Positions 60,469 through 64,000 of a DNA stretch of 64,000 nt are shown piece after piece (the stretch's first letter is position 1; every line of letters starts with the position of its first letter). The stretch covers positions 992,001-1,056,000 of the forward strand of contig NC_081340.1 of NCBI RefSeq assembly GCF_022539665.2. Direction: 5' to 3'. The translations under genes were made by a program, and so were the position numbers. The notes beneath the pieces are model-generated. The model did not search any database. It saw only the letters and a list, made by a program, of their open reading frames with translations, and had not been told where the DNA came from. The stretch is from Daphnia carinata. Taxonomy: Eukaryota; Arthropoda; Branchiopoda; Diplostraca; Daphniidae.

Positions 60469-63400
60469 CTATCGTCGTCGAACTGCTTTGCGAATTTTGC
60501 GATTGGGCCCACCTGCACTGCCCGTGTTGTCAAAAGGGTTGGCTCCAAGAAAACCGGAAGCAAACCCGGGAGACGGTGCATCAGGTGTTGTGAATCCCGG
60601 AGACGAGGCAAAATTGAAACCCGAATTTACGGCCGGCGTAGGAGCACTTCCAAACTGGAAAAGACCAGTCGGTTGTTGTGGAACTACAGAAGGAGTGGGG
60701 ACGGTGGGAGCCCCAAAATTGAAACTAGATGCGGCATTGAATGTAGGAGGAGCAGCGGCGGCACCGGACGGTTGCGCACCAAATGAAAATGTGGAAGAAG
60801 AAGAAGGGGCAGCGGCTCCAAAACCTGTTGGCGGTAAAGTACCAAATGGCGTGGCTCCAAAAGGAGTAACAGTGGATTTTGTAGCCATTTCACCGAATGC
60901 CGGGGTTGAAGAGGTTGACGAATTAAAACCCATAAATGGCGCAGCTGTGGTCTTAGTAGCAGCGCTGGCACCGAAAGATCCAAAAGTCGGAGCCGTTGAA
61001 GTCGCCGGTTCCTGAGGCGTTCCAAAGCTAAACTGCAATTTGGGTGCCTCCGATGGGGTTGCTGTGGCTGCCGGTGCAACATTTCCAGATCCAAAAGAAA
61101 AAACGCTTCCTGCTGGTGTTGCCGACGTCGTCGCTGCTGTTACAGGCCCACCAAATCCAAACGCACCAACACTGCTGCTGGAAAGTTTAGGCGTTTCTTT
61201 AGGAAATTGGTACGGCGGTGGTGCCGCGGCTCCGAAACTGAATGGTGCTTGGGTAGATGACGGTGCCAGACCAAACGAAAATCCACTTGATGACGATGAT
61301 GTTGTAGTAGCTCCAGCAGTTGAACCGAACGTGAAAATGGAACTGGAACTTGCTGGCACAATTGACCCAACTGCAGTGGTAGTAACAGCCGAAGTGGTTG
61401 GTAAACCGAAAGCTATCGGGGTGGCCGAAGTAGAGGATATGCCAAAAGGTGTAGGGGCGGCCGAAGTGGGAGGTAAAGCGAAAGCTGTTGAAGCGGCCGA
61501 AGTGGGTGGTAATCCAAAAGTTGTTGACGCGGCAGAGGTGGTCGGCAAGCCGAAAGTTGTCGTGGCGGCCGAAGTAGACGGTACGCCAAAAGTTGTAGGA
61601 GGGGCCGAAGTTGTTGGGATACCAAACGTGGAAGGAGCCGTCGATATCGCTGGTAAACCGAACGTAGTCGAGGCGCTTGTTGTTGTTGATACACCGAAAG
61701 CCACGGGTGCAGTTGTTGCTGATGGTAAACCAAAAGTTGTTGCGGCCGTTCCTGCAGCTTTCATACCGAACGCCGAAGACGTGGCAGTCGTTGACGGGGC
61801 ACCGAAAGTCGATGCTGTGGTTGCAGCCACACCACCAAAGGTAGTTGGACCACCAAAATTAAAAGCGGGGGTTGCAGTAGGTTTGAACGGCGCCTCGGCA
61901 GAAGTTGACGTAGGAGCTCCAGTAAAATTAAAAGAGGTCGATGACGTCGTCGGTGCCAATAAAGAGCTTTTGGAAGTTTCCGCTTCTTTTGCAGCGGTTC
62001 CCAGCTTCAAAGTAGACTTTTCTGCACTGCCAAATGAAAATGGAGTCTTTGTCTGATCGCTTGCTCCGAACGAAAATGTGGGGGCCGAAGTGACGGGTGT
62101 CTGACCAGCCACCACGGGAGCCGTTGGTTTCTTCCCTAGGATGTCCATCACACTGCCAGTTTCAAGTATGGAAGTTTTGGAAATGGGAACAACAGGTGCT
62201 GTACCAAAGCTAAAAATTGGGCTCGCTTTGGAAGCTGGGGTTGTAGTAGTTGCTGCGGCACTGATCCCTGTCGACACCTGAGGCATGAGAGCCGGGACCT
62301 TAAAGATCGGTGCTCCTGTTTCAGATTTTGTCGAAGAATGAGAGGTCACGCCTTGACCTACCATATTCGTTTCTTCTGCTTTATTTGTTGTTGATTCTGC
62401 CGGTTTCAAACCAAATAGCTGGGTAGGCTTTATAGTAGACTCAGATGACACGACAGGCGTGGTAACGTTAGTTTCTTCTGTTTTCTTGTCATTTCCAAAT
62501 TTGAATCCACCAACTGGTTCTGTTGCTTTGCTTGGCTCGATTGATGCGCCAAATTTGAATCCACCCTTTTCAGTACTGGCCGGTTCGGTGGATGCAACGC
62601 TAGGAACCGATTCTACTTTCTTGTGTTCAATCGTATTTCCAAACTTAAATCCGGAAGTTTCCTTTACTTCTTTTGAGGCCTCGGATGAGACGCCAAATTT
62701 GAATCCAGCAGAAGAATCTTCTTTTTTGTTCGATACTCCAAACGAAAACCCTGTTGTCTGAGACGAAGTTGACGATTCTGTTCCGAACTTGGTACCTGTC
62801 TGTGTCGGTTGGATGCCAAATTTAAACGTAGAAACCGCAGATGGGGCGACAGCAGGTTTAGTTCCCGGGCGCGGTTCCTCGCAAGATTTGCATCGATTAT
62901 CTGCATCCGAATTCCTGACCATGCAAACGGAACATTCCCATTGAGTGGAGGCCATTTTGAACTGATCGCCAAACCCAGTTGTCGTAGGCTTGGCAGCAAT
63001 AGGTACGATGTTTGCTGGTTTCGATGCCACGGCAGGAGATTCGCACGCTAGACATGCAGATTTGCTTTTAGGGTTGGTAACGCAACAGACAGAACATGTC
63101 CAGGAATCAGAAGGGGGTTTAAATTTCTCTCCAAATCCTGAAGTTGGCGGGGTGGTTGTTTCTGTTGCGGATGCAACTTCTTGCGTTTTCCCTCTGAGGA
63201 CTTCAAGGACGCTACCTGATTTCAAGTTTAATTCGGTCGGTCGAACAGCTTCCTTCTCGGTTGCTTTTTCAGTCGCAGGCTTAACAAGTAGAGGAGAACT
63301 AAAATTGAAACTAGGCGGTTTTGAACTTGCCGTTGTTTCTACTTCATATGAGCTGACCGTAACCAAGGGCGCCGAAAATGTGAAAGTTGGACGAGAAACC

Positions 63401-64000
63401 GATACGCTTATCGCAGCGGAATGAACTAATCCGTTAGAACTGGTTCCTGCAGATGCTAATGTTTTCACTGAAGAGGAAGCAACAGTTGATGTTGGTGCCA
63501 CGGAAAGTGATGGTAGCAAATTGAAGCTAGGTAAACTGTTTAAACCGAGAGGCATCGGAACAGCTGCGAGTTCTTCTAATTCTTTGTCTTCGTCCTCCTG
63601 AATACGGGGCGCTGATTTACGAACAGGAGCAGACGTTCGCATTCGCATCTTCCCACCAGCCTGTGTGCTGATGGGAGTGCTCGATACTGCCGCTGATTCT
63701 AGCGGATGGATACTTGTGGGCGCTTGTCGGGACACAATCTGTGCCGGAGTACCAACAGATAGTTTCGACGTTGGAGGTCCCAAATTTGGGCGCCGTCGGC
63801 TTAAACCGAACCCTTTTCATGTCAGAAAAATAAAATTAATTTTTCGGTTTGCTATTATGCAACTAGTCAAATATTTACCGGTAAAAGAAAGTTCATCATC
63901 GTGCGAAGACATCGACCTTCTACTAGTGGATGTTGCAGGAATTCTTTTCGCATCTCTTACTGGTGTTGACATCGCTTCGAGCGCTTGAAGAATTCGTTGT
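60469..64000 (-). CDS. Nup153: Nucleoporin Nup153, C-terminal part (partial at right edge)
   Basis: Two exons are visible: 64000(+)-63879 and 63812-60469, GT-AG with phase 1 at the junction. The upstream exon carries RILQALEAMSTPVRDAKRIP, a segment typical of Nup153. The long exon encodes two RanBP2-type zinc fingers (WTCSVC ... CLAC, about 63100-63030, and WECSVC ... CKSC, about 62945-62875), then a very S/T/A-rich FG domain with many FG, FGF and FSFG motifs, and ends in RKIRKAVRRR, the basic tail of Nup153. Nup153 sits in the nuclear basket and works in import and mRNA export. Two fingers are fewer than the four of vertebrates. The N-terminus lies beyond the window. Confidence 0.95.
61390..61790 (-). 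repeat. Coding minisatellite in the Nup153 FG domain
   Basis: The FG domain holds a run of about ten 12- to 13-residue units of the form TTFGLPTTSAAS, seen in the DNA as imperfect 36- to 39-bp tandem repeats. One unit has FA in place of FG (TAFALPPTSAAP). Confidence 0.8.

Noticed and set aside
60488-62056. Plus-strand frames of 175 and 338 codons
   Set aside because: Antisense to the S/T/A-rich FG domain of Nup153, whose repeat structure keeps other frames open.

Overview
The window is arthropod nuclear DNA. Genes are split by many short introns (about 55-90 bp) with GT-AG ends, and a retroelement cluster and long AT-rich transposon-filled stretches separate compact gene blocks. The gene set (ZAD zinc-finger protein, schnurri/HIVEP, acid sphingomyelinase, TPRA1, GNL1, Nup153) and the intron style fit a small-genome crustacean such as Daphnia best; the species is inference.

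Layout. 1-7960 is most of a minus-strand Ty3/gypsy element with gag, pol and a fusion-type env, cut by the left window edge and broken by nonsense codons and frameshifts; its 5' LTR is 7664-7960. 7961-10972 is non-coding, with a possible solo LTR at 9804-10248. 10973-14489 is a 13-exon ZAD plus C2H2 zinc-finger gene (minus), reconstructed codon by codon. 14.7-32.1 kb is a transposon graveyard: a 5.4-kb foldback, a shorter foldback, a THAP-like fragment cut by a hAT-type MITE, a foldback with repeated short motifs, a MULE nested in an older hAT-like MITE, a TA-target element nested in a 1.4-kb MULE-like element, a TIR element and a Tc1/mariner-like MITE, both carrying tRNA-like Pol III promoter modules. 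34222-35818 is TPRA1 (minus). 37803-38640 is a small coiled-coil protein gene, possibly CENP-H (minus). 38854-40941 holds inverted second copies of two of the transposons.

From 42.8 kb the window is gene-dense: acid sphingomyelinase (+, 8 exons), an Emi1/FBXO5-like gene (-, one coding exon), schnurri/HIVEP (+, 6 coding exons, 1706 codons), GNL1 (+, 10 exons with one GC-AG intron), and Nup153 (-, cut by the right edge). Sphingomyelinase and the Emi1-like gene converge, as do GNL1 and Nup153; schnurri and GNL1 lie head to tail about 500 bp apart.

The genes are unrelated housekeeping or regulatory genes and do not form a pathway. The most unusual content is the nested transposon region, where target-site duplications and an empty site in a second copy let the insertion order be read directly, and where two unrelated TIR element families both carry tRNA-like box A/box B modules.
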